In this document: positions 19,484-28,224 of the stretch, one piece after another
Layout: every line of letters starts with the position of its first letter
How positions within the stretch are numbered: position 1 is the stretch's first letter
Source: Clostridium sp. 12(A)
Lineage (GTDB): Bacteria > Bacillota > Clostridia > Lachnospirales > Lachnospiraceae
Reading direction: 5' to 3'
DNA length: 64,000 nt
NCBI GenBank assembly: GCA_000526575.1
Contig: JAGI01000002.1
Location: 3,262,501-3,326,500, forward strand
The notes under the pieces: generated by a model
Seen by the model: the letters and a program-made list of their open reading frames with translations, nothing else
What the model was told of the DNA's origin: nothing
Database searches by the model: none
Position numbers and translations under genes: made by a program

Positions 19484-21502
19484 TTACTTCTTATCTGTTT
19501 TCCCATCCACCCGCTTTAAAACAACTCGATTGGAATGGCCTATTATCATAGGTACCTTCTCAATATAAACATCACTGGTATCAAGTCCAAACCAGTTGGA
19601 TGGGGAAGCGGTGAACTTCTGTATAAACAGCTTGGTGTTCAACACGAAGGAATCCCAGGCGGATAATGATGTCTCATGGGATAGAATCTCCTGAATGAAT
19701 ACAAAGCGGAAATCGCCTAGTTTACGGTTTGGAATAATGGAATATGTGTTGGACTGTGGTTCTATTTCCTTATTCTTTACCAGTTCTGTGGATATCTGTC
19801 TTAAAAAGACATTTAGGTTTTGATCGATACGGAAGCCTAGCTTTAGCTGTATTTTGATAATGTGGTCTGTATTGAATTTTTCTATGGTGTACTCGGCCTG
19901 ATAGGGTTCATCGGTTACGATTACGTCTACGAACCAGTAAACATCGGCTTTTTTAGGGCGTTTATCAAAAAGGAAGTAAAGTATTTTACGCTCGATTTCT
20001 TTTGGGTTGGGGCATTTGCTCAGGCATACCAGGTTGCTGGCATACTTGGGCACTTCCGGGTCATGGCGTAATTGAGAGAGCTGGTCTAGGTATTTCTCAA
20101 TGGGCACGTATTCCTGATAGCGCATCCTGATAATATGGGCTCTGTCCCAGAGATACATGACAAATAAAATGGAAGCAGCAATTATGATGGCTACAAAGCC
20201 ACCATGGAAAAACTTAACGATGTTTGCAATGAAGAAGGAAATTTCAAAACTCATAAAGAAAACAAGCATGATGGTTGCAAGTATAATGGGCGTTTTCTTC
20301 TTCAGCATGTAGTTATATAGTAATATGGTTGTCATAAGCATGGTGACTGTGATGGCAAGACCGTATGCTGACTCCATTTTTTCGGAGCTTTGAAAGTAAA
20401 GCACGATTCCAATACAGACGATCCATAAGATCCGGTTGATGGCCGGAATGTAGAGCTGACCCTTTAATGGAGAGGGGTATATGGTATGGAGTCTTGGGAA
20501 TAAGTTCAACTTGATGGCTTCCGATACAAGGGTAAAGGAGCCGGAAATTAAGGCCTGTGACGCTATGATGGCGGCCAGGGTGGATATTATGATTCCATAT
20601 ATGAGCATGCTATTAGGAATCATTTGATAAAAGGGATTGATGTCTTCTGTTAAGGCAAAGGCAGGGCTGTTTTTCGCGGATAAAATCCATGCACCCTGAC
20701 CAAAATAGTTAAGCAGCAAACATACTTTTACAAATGGCCATGTGAAGTATATATTTTTACGGCCGACATGTCCTAAATCGGAGTAAAGGGCTTCGGCACC
20801 GGTGGAACATAAGAATATGCTGCCCAGAATAAAAAATCCAAGCTTATTGTCCTCGCTAAAGAGCGTCTTGATGGCATAGTGAGGGGATAATGCCCGCAGT
20901 AAAAATGGATTCTCTGCCAGGTTGATGATGCCAAAGAAGGCTAAGCTGCAGAACCATAAAAACATGATAGGACCAAACAGCCTTCCGATAAAATCCGTAC
21001 CGATATGTTGAATAAAAAACAGGAGGCAGATGATGAAAATAACTAGTATTACGATGTTTTTCTGGTCGTCGCCAAAAAGGTTGTGAAATACAGGCAGGAG
21101 TTTAAGTCCTTCAACCGCTGACGTTACAGTGACAGCCGGTGTCAGCATACCATCGGCTAAGAGGGCGGAGCCTCCGATCATGGCAGGGAGGATCAACCAC
21201 CTGGCGCGGCTTCTGACCAGTGTGAACAGGGAAAAGATACCGCCTTCTCCATTGTTATCTGCCTTTAATGTAATAAATACATATTTTATGCTTGTTAAAA
21301 TAGTAAGGGTCCAGAATACCAGGGATAAGGTTCCGAGAATAAAATCTTCTGAGACCGTTTGGATACCGCCGTTCCCGAATAGTACGGATTTCATTACGTA
21401 AAGCGGTGAGGTACCGATATCTCCATATACCACACCTAATGTTACCAGGATTCCTCCAAGTGTTAGTTTAGAAATACTTGATTTCTTTGATTGTAGTTCC
21501 AT
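19484..21502 (-). CDS. kup: Kup potassium uptake protein
   Basis: A 672-residue potassium transporter of the KUP/HAK/KT family: about 12 membrane segments in the first 440 residues and a soluble C-terminal domain. The N-terminal signature TLGVVYGDIGTSPLYV is present, followed by further membrane segments including GIFSLFTLVRSRARWLI near residue 95. The start is placed at ATG 21502 because AAAGAGG precedes it; the upstream in-frame ATG at 21568 would add 22 residues of membrane-unlike sequence and lacks a ribosome binding site. In many Firmicutes kup follows a c-di-AMP riboswitch; I searched the 300 nt upstream by eye and saw none. It is a single gene convergent with the preceding one. Confidence 0.95.
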   Translation of the reverse strand: MELQSKKSSISKLTLGGILVTLGVVYGDIGTSPLYVMKSVLFGNGGIQTVSEDFILGTLSLVFWTLTILTSIKYVFITLKADNNGEGGIFSLFTLVRSRARWLILPAMIGGSALLADGMLTPAVTVTSAVEGLKLLPVFHNLFGDDQKNIVILVIFIICLLFFIQHIGTDFIGRLFGPIMFLWFCSLAFFGIINLAENPFLLRALSPHYAIKTLFSEDNKLGFFILGSIFLCSTGAEALYSDLGHVGRKNIYFTWPFVKVCLLLNYFGQGAWILSAKNSPAFALTEDINPFYQMIPNSMLIYGIIISTLAAIIASQALISGSFTLVSEAIKLNLFPRLHTIYPSPLKGQLYIPAINRILWIVCIGIVLYFQSSEKMESAYGLAITVTMLMTTILLYNYMLKKKTPIILATIMLVFFMSFEISFFIANIVKFFHGGFVAIIIAASILFVMYLWDRAHIIRMRYQEYVPIEKYLDQLSQLRHDPEVPKYASNLVCLSKCPNPKEIERKILYFLFDKRPKKADVYWFVDVIVTDEPYQAEYTIEKFNTDHIIKIQLKLGFRIDQNLNVFLRQISTELVKNKEIEPQSNTYSIIPNRKLGDFRFVFIQEILSHETSLSAWDSFVLNTKLFIQKFTASPSNWFGLDTSDVYIEKVPMIIGHSNRVVLKRVDGKTDKK

Positions 21503-22077
21503 GTTATCCTCTTTGCTAAATGTATTTTGTAAAAAAGTCAAAAAAAAACCCTTGCTGTAAATAAACATTACAACAAAAGTCTTGTTACTTCGTTGCGATG
21601 CAGATTATAGTATGCCTGAAAAGCAATGAATATAATCGTAATGATGCAATCGCAAACACTTTTCAGTGTCAACTACTCCCTTTTGATATGGGTATTTTAC
21701 AAAAATGAAGCAGGGATGTCAATTAAATATTCCTTAAGATGAATGCGAAGTTATAAAAAGGTACAGCAGGTATGAAATGATACCATATAAGGCTATCATA
21801 ACACCAATATCATATATTTTGCAATCAATTCTTATTCCCTCTAAATATGACATATAGATACTGCTTTATTTTAGGAGGGATCTGTGGCTCGTTGTTCTAT
21901 TTGATTTAATAGAAATCTGCAAGAGGTGGTGAAAAACCCTGGAGCTTTCAGTCTATTAGATACCTTTTTTCATGGAAGAGGGAGTTTCAAAGAAGTATGG
22001 AATGGTTTGTGCTTTCTTATAAATAGGATATAATAGATACAATAGTATATATACTGATTTACGATGGAGGAAGTTTT
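21503..22077. other. Divergent intergenic region between kup and the M28-like gene
   Basis: About 575 nt that must contain both promoters. Nothing coding was found. No riboswitch-like fold was recognised for kup on the minus strand. GATGGAGGAAG before ATG 22078 is the ribosome binding site of the peptidase-like gene. Confidence 0.5.
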
Positions 22078-23487
22078 ATGTTTTATGAAGATAGAAAATT
22101 GGATTCAGAGGAGACTATTTTAGATGAAATTCGTATGATGAATTCCTTTGGAAGCCGTACGACAGGTGCATCGGGTCACAGGGAGTTTGTTGAGTGGCTG
22201 AAGCAGAAGTTAAATGATATGGGACTTATTGTGCATCGGGATTTATATAAATTTGGCCGGTGGGAAGAAAGAAGGAGTGCTTTATATATCAATCAGGAAG
22301 AAATTCATGTTTCTTCTGCGTATCCGTACTCTGGTGAGACGGGTGACGATGGGGTAACTGGAAAGCTTATCTATGTGAAGAATGGAGATTATAAAAAAGC
22401 AAAAGGAAATATTGCAGTAGTTGAAATGAAAATGATTAAAAAACTACCGATAGGGCTTTTTATGAATAAAAGAAAAGCTTTTCCAGGAGACCATGGGATT
22501 GTTTTGGGTGATGGAGATCTTGTACTCACTTCTGTACTTCGAAACCCTAACTTGAAGAAGGCAAAGAAAATGGGTGTGAAAGCGGTGGTTTTAGTCTGGA
22601 AGGGAGTACCGGATCAGAAGGTGGAAGACCAATATCTGCCATTTACAGACCAGTATATGGGCATTCCTGCTCTTTGGGTGAATGAAACGGATGGGAAAAG
22701 AGTATTAGATGGGGCAAGGAGAAAAGAGCAGAGTACTTTGGTCCTGCTTGCAGACCGGGAAAAGGACGCATTGACGGAAAGCATTTATGTGACCATTGAT
22801 GGCAGGAACAAAGAGGAGACTGTAATCATAAACAGCCATACCGACGGTGTTAATGTGGTAGAGGAAAATGGGGCCATTGGCATGTTGTCTATGATTCGTT
22901 ATTTTATGAGCTGCCAGCCGGAGCGTACTTTGGTATTTGCCTTTGTTACAGGTCATTTTCGGCTGCCTGTGTTTAAGGGAACTTCACAGGCTACTTCAAC
23001 CTGGATGATGGGTCATAGGGAGCTTTGGGATGGAGAACCTGGGAATAAGAAAGCGGTAGCTGCAATCACGGTGGAGCATCTGGGGTCTATGGAGTGGAAG
23101 GACAATGGGAAAAGTGGTTATGAGGCTACAGGAAACATTCAGACGGAATATACCTATATGGGAAATGAGCAGATGAGGGAAATCTGGAAGATGGCGACGA
23201 AAGACAGAATGCAGATTCGCACCGTCGCCTTAAGAGGTCATAATAAATTTGAATTCGGTGAAAGCCAGCCTTTATTTGAAGCGGGCATACCGGTTCTTGG
23301 GTTAATACAGATGCCGGATTATCTTATGGTGAACAGCGTGGACAGAGAAATGGATAAATTCAGCATTAGTTTGATGAGGGAGCAGTTAGAATCGCTGATT
23401 AAGGCGGTTTTGATCATAGATGAAACGCCAAAGGAACAGCTTGGTAGATCCGATGGATATTCTTATTTTTTAGGGAGGACTCGGTAA
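22078..23487 (+). CDS. M28-like metallopeptidase family protein with PA domain
   Basis: A 469-residue protein without signal peptide. Residues about 70-215 look like an inserted PA (protease-associated) domain (KKAKKMGVKAVVLVWKG near 160), and residues about 235 onward are M28-like, beginning with ETVIINSHTDGVNVVEENG (metal-binding His and Asp in HTD). The usual Glu-Glu general-base pair of M28 is replaced by VTGHFRLPVF, and the later metal ligand region reads VEHLGSMEW. It therefore belongs to a diverged branch whose activity is uncertain. TGGAGGAAG precedes the ATG. Neighbours give no operon context. Confidence 0.65.
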   Translation: MFYEDRKLDSEETILDEIRMMNSFGSRTTGASGHREFVEWLKQKLNDMGLIVHRDLYKFGRWEERRSALYINQEEIHVSSAYPYSGETGDDGVTGKLIYVKNGDYKKAKGNIAVVEMKMIKKLPIGLFMNKRKAFPGDHGIVLGDGDLVLTSVLRNPNLKKAKKMGVKAVVLVWKGVPDQKVEDQYLPFTDQYMGIPALWVNETDGKRVLDGARRKEQSTLVLLADREKDALTESIYVTIDGRNKEETVIINSHTDGVNVVEENGAIGMLSMIRYFMSCQPERTLVFAFVTGHFRLPVFKGTSQATSTWMMGHRELWDGEPGNKKAVAAITVEHLGSMEWKDNGKSGYEATGNIQTEYTYMGNEQMREIWKMATKDRMQIRTVALRGHNKFEFGESQPLFEAGIPVLGLIQMPDYLMVNSVDREMDKFSISLMREQLESLIKAVLIIDETPKEQLGRSDGYSYFLGRTR

Positions 23488-23517
23488 GAGTCCTTTTGAC
23501 CTTTCGCTATTCTATCA

Positions 23518-23994
23518 TTATTTTAGATATTTGGTATGTTCGGACAGATCAACGATATAATCGTATGCTTTTTTTCTGCCTTCATCTGTGAGCATTGTAT
23601 ATATTTCTGCCATTTTAATGATAGTGTCCTTGTCTGCTGGTTCCAGATTCAGGGAAATGGAACGGAGACGTTCGTCGGTTTTATACGTGTCTTCGGACGA
23701 TTCCTTTACCATGGATATGTTTCTGTCTTCCGGACTCATATTTTTAAATGACAGGTCGGCAAGTTTATGGGAGCTGGAATCGCTGGAATCGTCATCCCAG
23801 CCCATTAAATAAGTTGGTGTCGTCTTTAATATTTCAGCCAGGCGTTCTAATACATTGGCAGGGACTTTTTCAATATGACCATTTTCATAACGAAAGATGG
23901 TGGACCTGGAAACGCCCAGCTTTGCTGCCACTTCGTCTGCACTCATTCCCAGTTGTTTTCTTCGTGCTTTGATTCTTTGACCAGTAATTGACAT
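23518..23994 (-). CDS. XRE-family repressor (phage CI-like)
   Basis: A 158-residue DNA-binding protein. Residues about 5-60 form a helix-turn-helix (LGMSADEVAAKLGVSRSTI and FRYENG), followed by PTYLMGW, a phrase typical of Clostridial phage and ICE repressors, and a helical C-terminal part for dimerisation. The start at ATG 23994 is preceded by AGGAGGTGGG; a longer frame to 24066 has no such site. There is no peptidase domain, so it is not a LexA-type self-cleaving repressor. It is divergent from a small Cro-like gene (24148), with three operator-like repeats in the gap and a fourth behind the Cro-like gene. Confidence 0.85.
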   Translation of the reverse strand: MSITGQRIKARRKQLGMSADEVAAKLGVSRSTIFRYENGHIEKVPANVLERLAEILKTTPTYLMGWDDDSSDSSSHKLADLSFKNMSPEDRNISMVKESSEDTYKTDERLRSISLNLEPADKDTIIKMAEIYTMLTDEGRKKAYDYIVDLSEHTKYLK

Positions 23995-24027
23995 TTTCCC
24001 ACCTCCTGAATGTATAATATCATTAAT

Positions 24028-24043
24028 GTTGCAAAAATGCAAC
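24028..24043. promoter_or_regulatory. Operator repeat O1
   Basis: GTTGCAAAAATGCAAC, a 16-bp inverted repeat with perfect 5-bp arms (GTTGC / GCAAC), lies about 35 nt before the repressor start. It is the best copy of a four-member family (see 24051, 24114 and 24355). Confidence 0.6.
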
Positions 24044-24050
24044 GAACACA

Positions 24051-24066
24051 GTTGCGTTTTTGCCAT
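24051..24066. promoter_or_regulatory. Operator repeat O2 (imperfect)
   Basis: GTTGCGTTTTTGCCAT has one perfect arm and a degenerate second arm of the same 16-bp motif. It starts 23 nt after O1, about two helical turns. Confidence 0.45.
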
Positions 24067-24113
24067 TACGATGTTGACTTTTTATTTCTATTGAGCTATC
24101 CTTATTTTATGGC

Positions 24114-24129
24114 GTAGCATTAATGCGAC
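24114..24129. promoter_or_regulatory. Operator repeat O3
   Basis: GTAGCATTAATGCGAC matches the motif GTnGC-N6-GCnAC. It lies directly ahead of the GGGGGAGG ribosome binding site of the Cro-like gene, where a bound repressor would block transcription. Confidence 0.6.
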
Positions 24130-24147
24130 TAGGGGGAGGTGAGTACT

Positions 24148-24354
24148 ATGAATACTCAAATGCTGAAAGGAAAGATTGTGGAATCAGGTATGACACAGGA
24201 GGCAGTTGCAGATGCCATAGGGATGAATCGGTCTACCTTTTATCGGAAGATGAAAAGGAAGGGGAATACCTTTACCGTAGAAGAAATGAATAAAATTGTT
24301 CAGGTGATACCACTAAGCAGAGAGGAAGCGAGTAATATTTTTTTTACCTCTTAA
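24148..24354 (+). CDS. Cro-like small helix-turn-helix protein
   Basis: A 68-residue protein, almost entirely a helix-turn-helix: SGMTQEAVADAIGMNRSTFY then RKMKRKG. The ATG at 24148 follows GGGGGAGGTGAGT; an in-frame GTG nine bases earlier lies inside that site. Gene size, position divergent from a CI-like repressor and shared operator repeats are those of a phage or ICE immunity switch. No phage replication or integrase genes follow, so the pair is probably a remnant or has been taken over for another use. Confidence 0.75.
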   Translation: MNTQMLKGKIVESGMTQEAVADAIGMNRSTFYRKMKRKGNTFTVEEMNKIVQVIPLSREEASNIFFTS

Positions 24355-24370
24355 GTAGCGTAAATGCGAC
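24355..24370. promoter_or_regulatory. Operator repeat O4
   Basis: GTAGCGTAAATGCGAC begins at the base after the stop codon of the Cro-like gene and differs from O3 mainly in the spacer. It could control a downstream promoter, possibly that of the RpiR-type gene at 24515. Confidence 0.55.
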
Positions 24371-24514
24371 ATGCGGGTGAAAAGAGCTTAGAGAGGGGGA
24401 AAAGTGACAATTTGCTTGTTAAGAACAGCATTTAGAGCTTATACTGGTAAGTAGGTCAGACTCTTTTCTTATACAGCAGCGATATTTCGATAAAATGCAG
24501 TTTGGAGGAAGTAC

Positions 24515-25255
24515 ATGATTATTCCATTGGATACGAATACCTTAGAGAGATTAACGAAAACGGAACTTGAAATCATTCAGTTTATTAATAGTCACGAGGA
24601 GGAGCTTCCGGAGCTTTCTATTGTTGACATTGCGTTTGAAACTTATTCTTCGCCCTCCACCGTGTCCAGGGCCATTCGCAAATGCGGGCTTAACGGGTTC
24701 AATGAATTAAGATACCGGTCAGGGAATAAAGCGAAGAGTGAAGAGATTCAATCCATGAATGAGTTGTTTAATAAGACGCTGATTGAAGCTCAGGCGGTGC
24801 ATGAACGGATATCCTTAACGGATATTTTAGCGGTAATCAAATGTTTAAACTGTGCCGACCAGATATCCATCTTTGCCAGAGGGCTGACTACGTATGTGGG
24901 TCAGGAGTTTTCTTTAAAGCTGCAGCTTCTTAATTACCATGTTTTTTTTACCGATGATCCTAATATCATGCAGGTAAAGGCGGCAAAATTAATGGAAGAT
25001 GATGTACTGTTTATTTTGTCTCTGAATGGGGAGACTCCGGAACTTGTCTCTGCGGCGGCTACGGCTTATCAAAAAGGAAACTGTGTCATCTCCTGTTGCT
25101 GCAATGAGAATTCAAAGTTAGTTACATACAGCAGGCATTCCCTGGTTGGGTTTAAGCATTCCCATCAGGCGATTAAGGAATTTGAGGTTTCTTCCAGAAT
25201 CCCTCTCTATATGATTTGCAGGATTATTATAGATTATATTTCATTCTATTCTTAA
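24515..25255 (+). CDS. RpiR-family transcription regulator (HTH + SIS)
   Basis: A 246-residue regulator of sugar-phosphate metabolism. An N-terminal helix-turn-helix covers about residues 1-75 (FETYSSPSTVSRAIRKCGLN), and a SIS sugar-phosphate-binding domain covers about 105-235 (ISIFARGLTTYVGQEF and DDVLFILSLNGETPELVSAA). It would respond to a phosphorylated sugar and control the kinase-PTS-aldolase operon immediately downstream. TTTGGAGGAAG precedes the ATG. It has its own terminator at 25277, so it is a separate transcript. A perfect 16-bp palindrome at 25373 is the candidate binding site. Confidence 0.9.
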   Translation: MIIPLDTNTLERLTKTELEIIQFINSHEEELPELSIVDIAFETYSSPSTVSRAIRKCGLNGFNELRYRSGNKAKSEEIQSMNELFNKTLIEAQAVHERISLTDILAVIKCLNCADQISIFARGLTTYVGQEFSLKLQLLNYHVFFTDDPNIMQVKAAKLMEDDVLFILSLNGETPELVSAAATAYQKGNCVISCCCNENSKLVTYSRHSLVGFKHSHQAIKEFEVSSRIPLYMICRIIIDYISFYS

Positions 25256-25276
25256 TGAATATAAAAATAGATTAGT

Positions 25277-25310
25277 TTAAGAGTCTGTTCGTCAGGCTCT
25301 TCTTTTTTTG
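25277..25310 (+). terminator. Terminator behind the RpiR-type gene
   Basis: AAGAGTCTG-TTCG-TCAGGCTCTT followed by CTTTTTTT, a tetraloop hairpin with a long T run. Confidence 0.85.
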
Positions 25311-25372
25311 CAGGAAAACAAATCCTATTCATTTCCATTTTCATTTTCTGAAAAGATTTTCATTCCATTATT

Positions 25373-25388
25373 TACTATAATTATAGTA
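25373..25388 (+). promoter_or_regulatory. Palindromic operator overlapping a -10 box
   Basis: TACTATAATTATAGTA is a perfect 16-bp palindrome 38 nt before the kinase start. It contains TATAAT (25376-25381), so a regulator bound here would cover the promoter. The -35 region is not obvious. The adjacent RpiR-type protein is the likely ligand. Confidence 0.5.
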
Positions 25389-25425
25389 GTAAAACAGCTC
25401 TGAATACAAAGTGAGGTGCAATTGG

Positions 25426-26346
25426 ATGATTTATACTTTGACAACGAATCCCGCCATTGATATGAATGTTTTTTCTCATGGGATTTCGGGGAATGCAGTG
25501 ACGCGCACATTTGGGGCCGTTTATACACCAAATGGAAAGGGGTTGAATGTCAGCTACTGTCTCAAGCATTTTCAGACGGAGTCTGAGGTCCTTGGCTTTT
25601 TTGGAGGTTTTTCTGGAAAATACATCATAGAGGAGACGGAAAAACGTTTCATAAAGGCACACCCCGTTTGGGTGGAAGATACTACCAGAATCAATATTTT
25701 CTTAAATGACGGAGCACAGGAATTTAAGCTTGTGAATGAAGGGGCATTTGTGCCGAAGGATAAGCGGGCTGAGATGTGCGGCCTGTTACATGAACTTCCA
25801 GACCTTCATACCTTAGTCATCAGCGGAAGTCTTTCCAAGGGGATGGAAAGCTCCTTTTACGATGATATTATGGAACTATGCAAAAAAAGGCGTACCAAGG
25901 TTATTTTAGATATCAGCTCCAATCATCTGGCAGAGCTGATGAGGTATCGGCCGTATTTGATTAAACCCAATGATGAGGAGATTAAGGATATATTTGGGAT
26001 TATTATGAGGGATGAAGAGGATATCAAAGATGTTCTCCATGACCTTTATGAAAAGGGGGCTCAGAACATTCTTCTTACCTTGGGCGAGAGGGGATCTTAT
26101 TTTTTCAACGGAAAATCCATGTATTATGCCGGAACAAAGAAAGTGGAGCTGGTGAGCTCTGCCTGTGCAGGCGATGCTTCCCTTGCCGGGTTTTTAAGCC
26201 TATGGCTTAAGGACCCCTCTGACATTGAAATGGCGTTAAAACGTTCAGCCGCGGTCGGTGCGAATGTAGCAGAAAGCAGCGGGCTTGGCTTAATGGATAA
26301 AGTAGAAGAGTATACAAAGGAAATTATGGTGAGAAAGGTGGAATGA
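25426..26346 (+). CDS. PfkB-family hexose-phosphate kinase (1-phosphofructokinase / tagatose-6-phosphate kinase)
   Basis: A 306-residue ribokinase-fold kinase that would phosphorylate the sugar phosphate delivered by the PTS to a bisphosphate. It opens MIYTLTTNPAIDMN, has PNGKGLNVS near residue 37 and KPNDEE near 185. The ATP-site motif, normally GAGD, reads ACAGDASLAGF near 250: the first Gly is Cys while the catalytic Asp is kept. ATG 25426 is chosen because GAGGTG precedes it; the GTG at 25411 overlaps that site. Its stop overlaps the PTS start (ATGA). FruK and LacC cannot be told apart here. Confidence 0.85.
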   Translation: MIYTLTTNPAIDMNVFSHGISGNAVTRTFGAVYTPNGKGLNVSYCLKHFQTESEVLGFFGGFSGKYIIEETEKRFIKAHPVWVEDTTRINIFLNDGAQEFKLVNEGAFVPKDKRAEMCGLLHELPDLHTLVISGSLSKGMESSFYDDIMELCKKRRTKVILDISSNHLAELMRYRPYLIKPNDEEIKDIFGIIMRDEEDIKDVLHDLYEKGAQNILLTLGERGSYFFNGKSMYYAGTKKVELVSSACAGDASLAGFLSLWLKDPSDIEMALKRSAAVGANVAESSGLGLMDKVEEYTKEIMVRKVE

Positions 26347-28214
26347 GTATGAAATTACTGGGGGTTACGGGGTGTCCCACTGGGATTGCCCACACATTTA
26401 TGGCGGAAAAGGCTTTAAAGGAGGCAGCAGAAAAGCTGGGGTGTCAGATTAAAGTGGAGACCAATGGAGCCATTGGAGTGGAAAATTTATTGACACCGGA
26501 AGACATCGCCTGGGCCGATGCGATTATTGTGGCCTGTGATAAAAACGTGGATCTGGATCGCTTTAACGGAAAGCCGGTTTTAGAGACGTCTGTATCCGAT
26601 GGAATGAATAAGGCGGAGGAACTGGTAAAGGCGTGCTTAAACCGGGCTGTGCCTGTCCGTAAGGGCAGCAGAGGGGAGATAGGCGGTCAGGGACAGGGAT
26701 ATTCGGGGCAGGAGAAGAATGGCAGTGCAGCCCATCAGATTTATAAGCATCTGATGAACGGTGTTTCTCATATGCTTCCCCTGGTAGTGGCTGGTGGTGT
26801 GCTGACGGCAATTTCATTCCTGTGGGGAATCTATTCCTTTGACCCGGCTTCGGACCAGTATAACGAGATTGCCGCTCTTATAAAGTCTGTGGGCGGGTAT
26901 TCCATGGGGCTTATGGTAACGGTGCTCAGTGCCTTTATCGCCCAGTCCATTGGCGGACGGCCAGGACTCTTAGCCGGCTTTGTAGGAGGTATGATTGCTG
27001 GAAGCACGGATGCCGGTTTCCTTGGCGGTATTATCTCCGGTTTTCTGGCCGGTTACATCGCACTGGCAGCTGTAAGAGCCTTAAGGGGGCTTCCAAGGCA
27101 GCTGGAGGGGTTAAAATCCATTTTCATTGTTCCTATTATTACCATTGGCGGTGTAGGAATTCTCATGATGCTGTTCAGCCAGCCCTGTGCGGCTTTAAAT
27201 CACTGGATGATGGAAGGACTTACGAAAATTCAGAATACCAGTCCGGTTCTCCTTGGAATCGTCATTGGAACGATGTGTGCATTTGATATGGGTGGTCCGG
27301 TAAATAAGGCAGCGTATGTAACAGGAACCGTGCTTCTCGGACAGGGAAACTACTATTTTATGGCTGGTGTTTCTGCGGCCTGTATTACACCGCCTCTTGT
27401 TCTTGCCATTGCAGCTACCATTAAGAAAAACAGATTTACCAGCGAAGATCGGACAGCAGCTTTAGTGAACTATGTGTTAGGAAGCACCCATATTACAGAA
27501 GGGGCCATTCCATTTGCGGCTAAGAATCCCTTAAAGGTTATTCCCATTCTCATGGTCAGCTCCTCTGTTTCAGCGGTGGCTACTTATCTTATGAAGGTAC
27601 AGGTTCCGGCTCCTCACGGTGGGTTTCTGATTCTGGGTCTAGTAAATAAGCCTCTTGTCTGGGTGGCCTGTATTTTACTTGGTTCTGTCATTGGTGCCAT
27701 TCTTTACATACTGGTAACACCTCCTGTTACGGAAAAGGTGGTGGCCGTGGAAGTTCCAGAGACGACTTCCTCTTCTTTGCTATTTAAAGTTGAGACGGTG
27801 TCCCTTTCCCTGGAAAAGACAGAGAAAGAGGAAGTCTTTGATGAAATGATTGCAATGCTTGAAAAGGATGGGGTTTTGAATGATGCAAAGGCCTTTAAAG
27901 CGGAGCTTATGAAGAGAGAAGAGGTTTCTTCCACGTCCTTTGAAACTGGAATTGCCATTCCTCACGGGAAATCTTCGGCAGTAAACATGCCAAGAGTTGC
28001 GGTTGGATTGTCACAAAAGGGAATAAATTATGATTCCGCCAGTCAGGAGCCAGTGAAAGCCGTGTTTATGATTGCTGTGGGAGAGGGGGAAGGAGAGACT
28101 CATCTAAAGCTATTATCAGAGTTGTCACAGAAACTAATGGAACCAGCGTTTGTGAAACGGCTGAACCAGTGTGGAACTAAGGAAGAGGTCGTGTCACTGC
28201 TGTCAAAAGAATAG
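26343..28214 (+). CDS. PTS fructose-type EIIBCA
   Basis: A 623-residue sugar phosphotransferase permease with domain order IIB-IIC-IIA. IIB starts KLLGVTGCPTGIAHTFMA with the phosphocysteine at residue 11. IIC covers about residues 140-460, with membrane segments such as HMLPLVVAGGVLTAISF, and IIA is C-terminal (about 480-620), with the phospho-His in TGIAIPHGKSSAV near 540. Fructose-type IIA/IIB domains carry fructose or related ketoses. It overlaps the kinase gene by 4 nt and is followed 10 nt later by the aldolase gene, so the three are one operon. Confidence 0.93.
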   Translation: MSMKLLGVTGCPTGIAHTFMAEKALKEAAEKLGCQIKVETNGAIGVENLLTPEDIAWADAIIVACDKNVDLDRFNGKPVLETSVSDGMNKAEELVKACLNRAVPVRKGSRGEIGGQGQGYSGQEKNGSAAHQIYKHLMNGVSHMLPLVVAGGVLTAISFLWGIYSFDPASDQYNEIAALIKSVGGYSMGLMVTVLSAFIAQSIGGRPGLLAGFVGGMIAGSTDAGFLGGIISGFLAGYIALAAVRALRGLPRQLEGLKSIFIVPIITIGGVGILMMLFSQPCAALNHWMMEGLTKIQNTSPVLLGIVIGTMCAFDMGGPVNKAAYVTGTVLLGQGNYYFMAGVSAACITPPLVLAIAATIKKNRFTSEDRTAALVNYVLGSTHITEGAIPFAAKNPLKVIPILMVSSSVSAVATYLMKVQVPAPHGGFLILGLVNKPLVWVACILLGSVIGAILYILVTPPVTEKVVAVEVPETTSSSLLFKVETVSLSLEKTEKEEVFDEMIAMLEKDGVLNDAKAFKAELMKREEVSSTSFETGIAIPHGKSSAVNMPRVAVGLSQKGINYDSASQEPVKAVFMIAVGEGEGETHLKLLSELSQKLMEPAFVKRLNQCGTKEEVVSLLSKE

Positions 28215-28224
28215 GAGAGTAGAT

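Noticed and set aside
21503..21860. c-di-AMP (ydaO-type) riboswitch expected before kup
   Set aside because: The conserved purine-rich core and terminator arrangement are not visible on the minus strand; nothing supports it beyond gene type.
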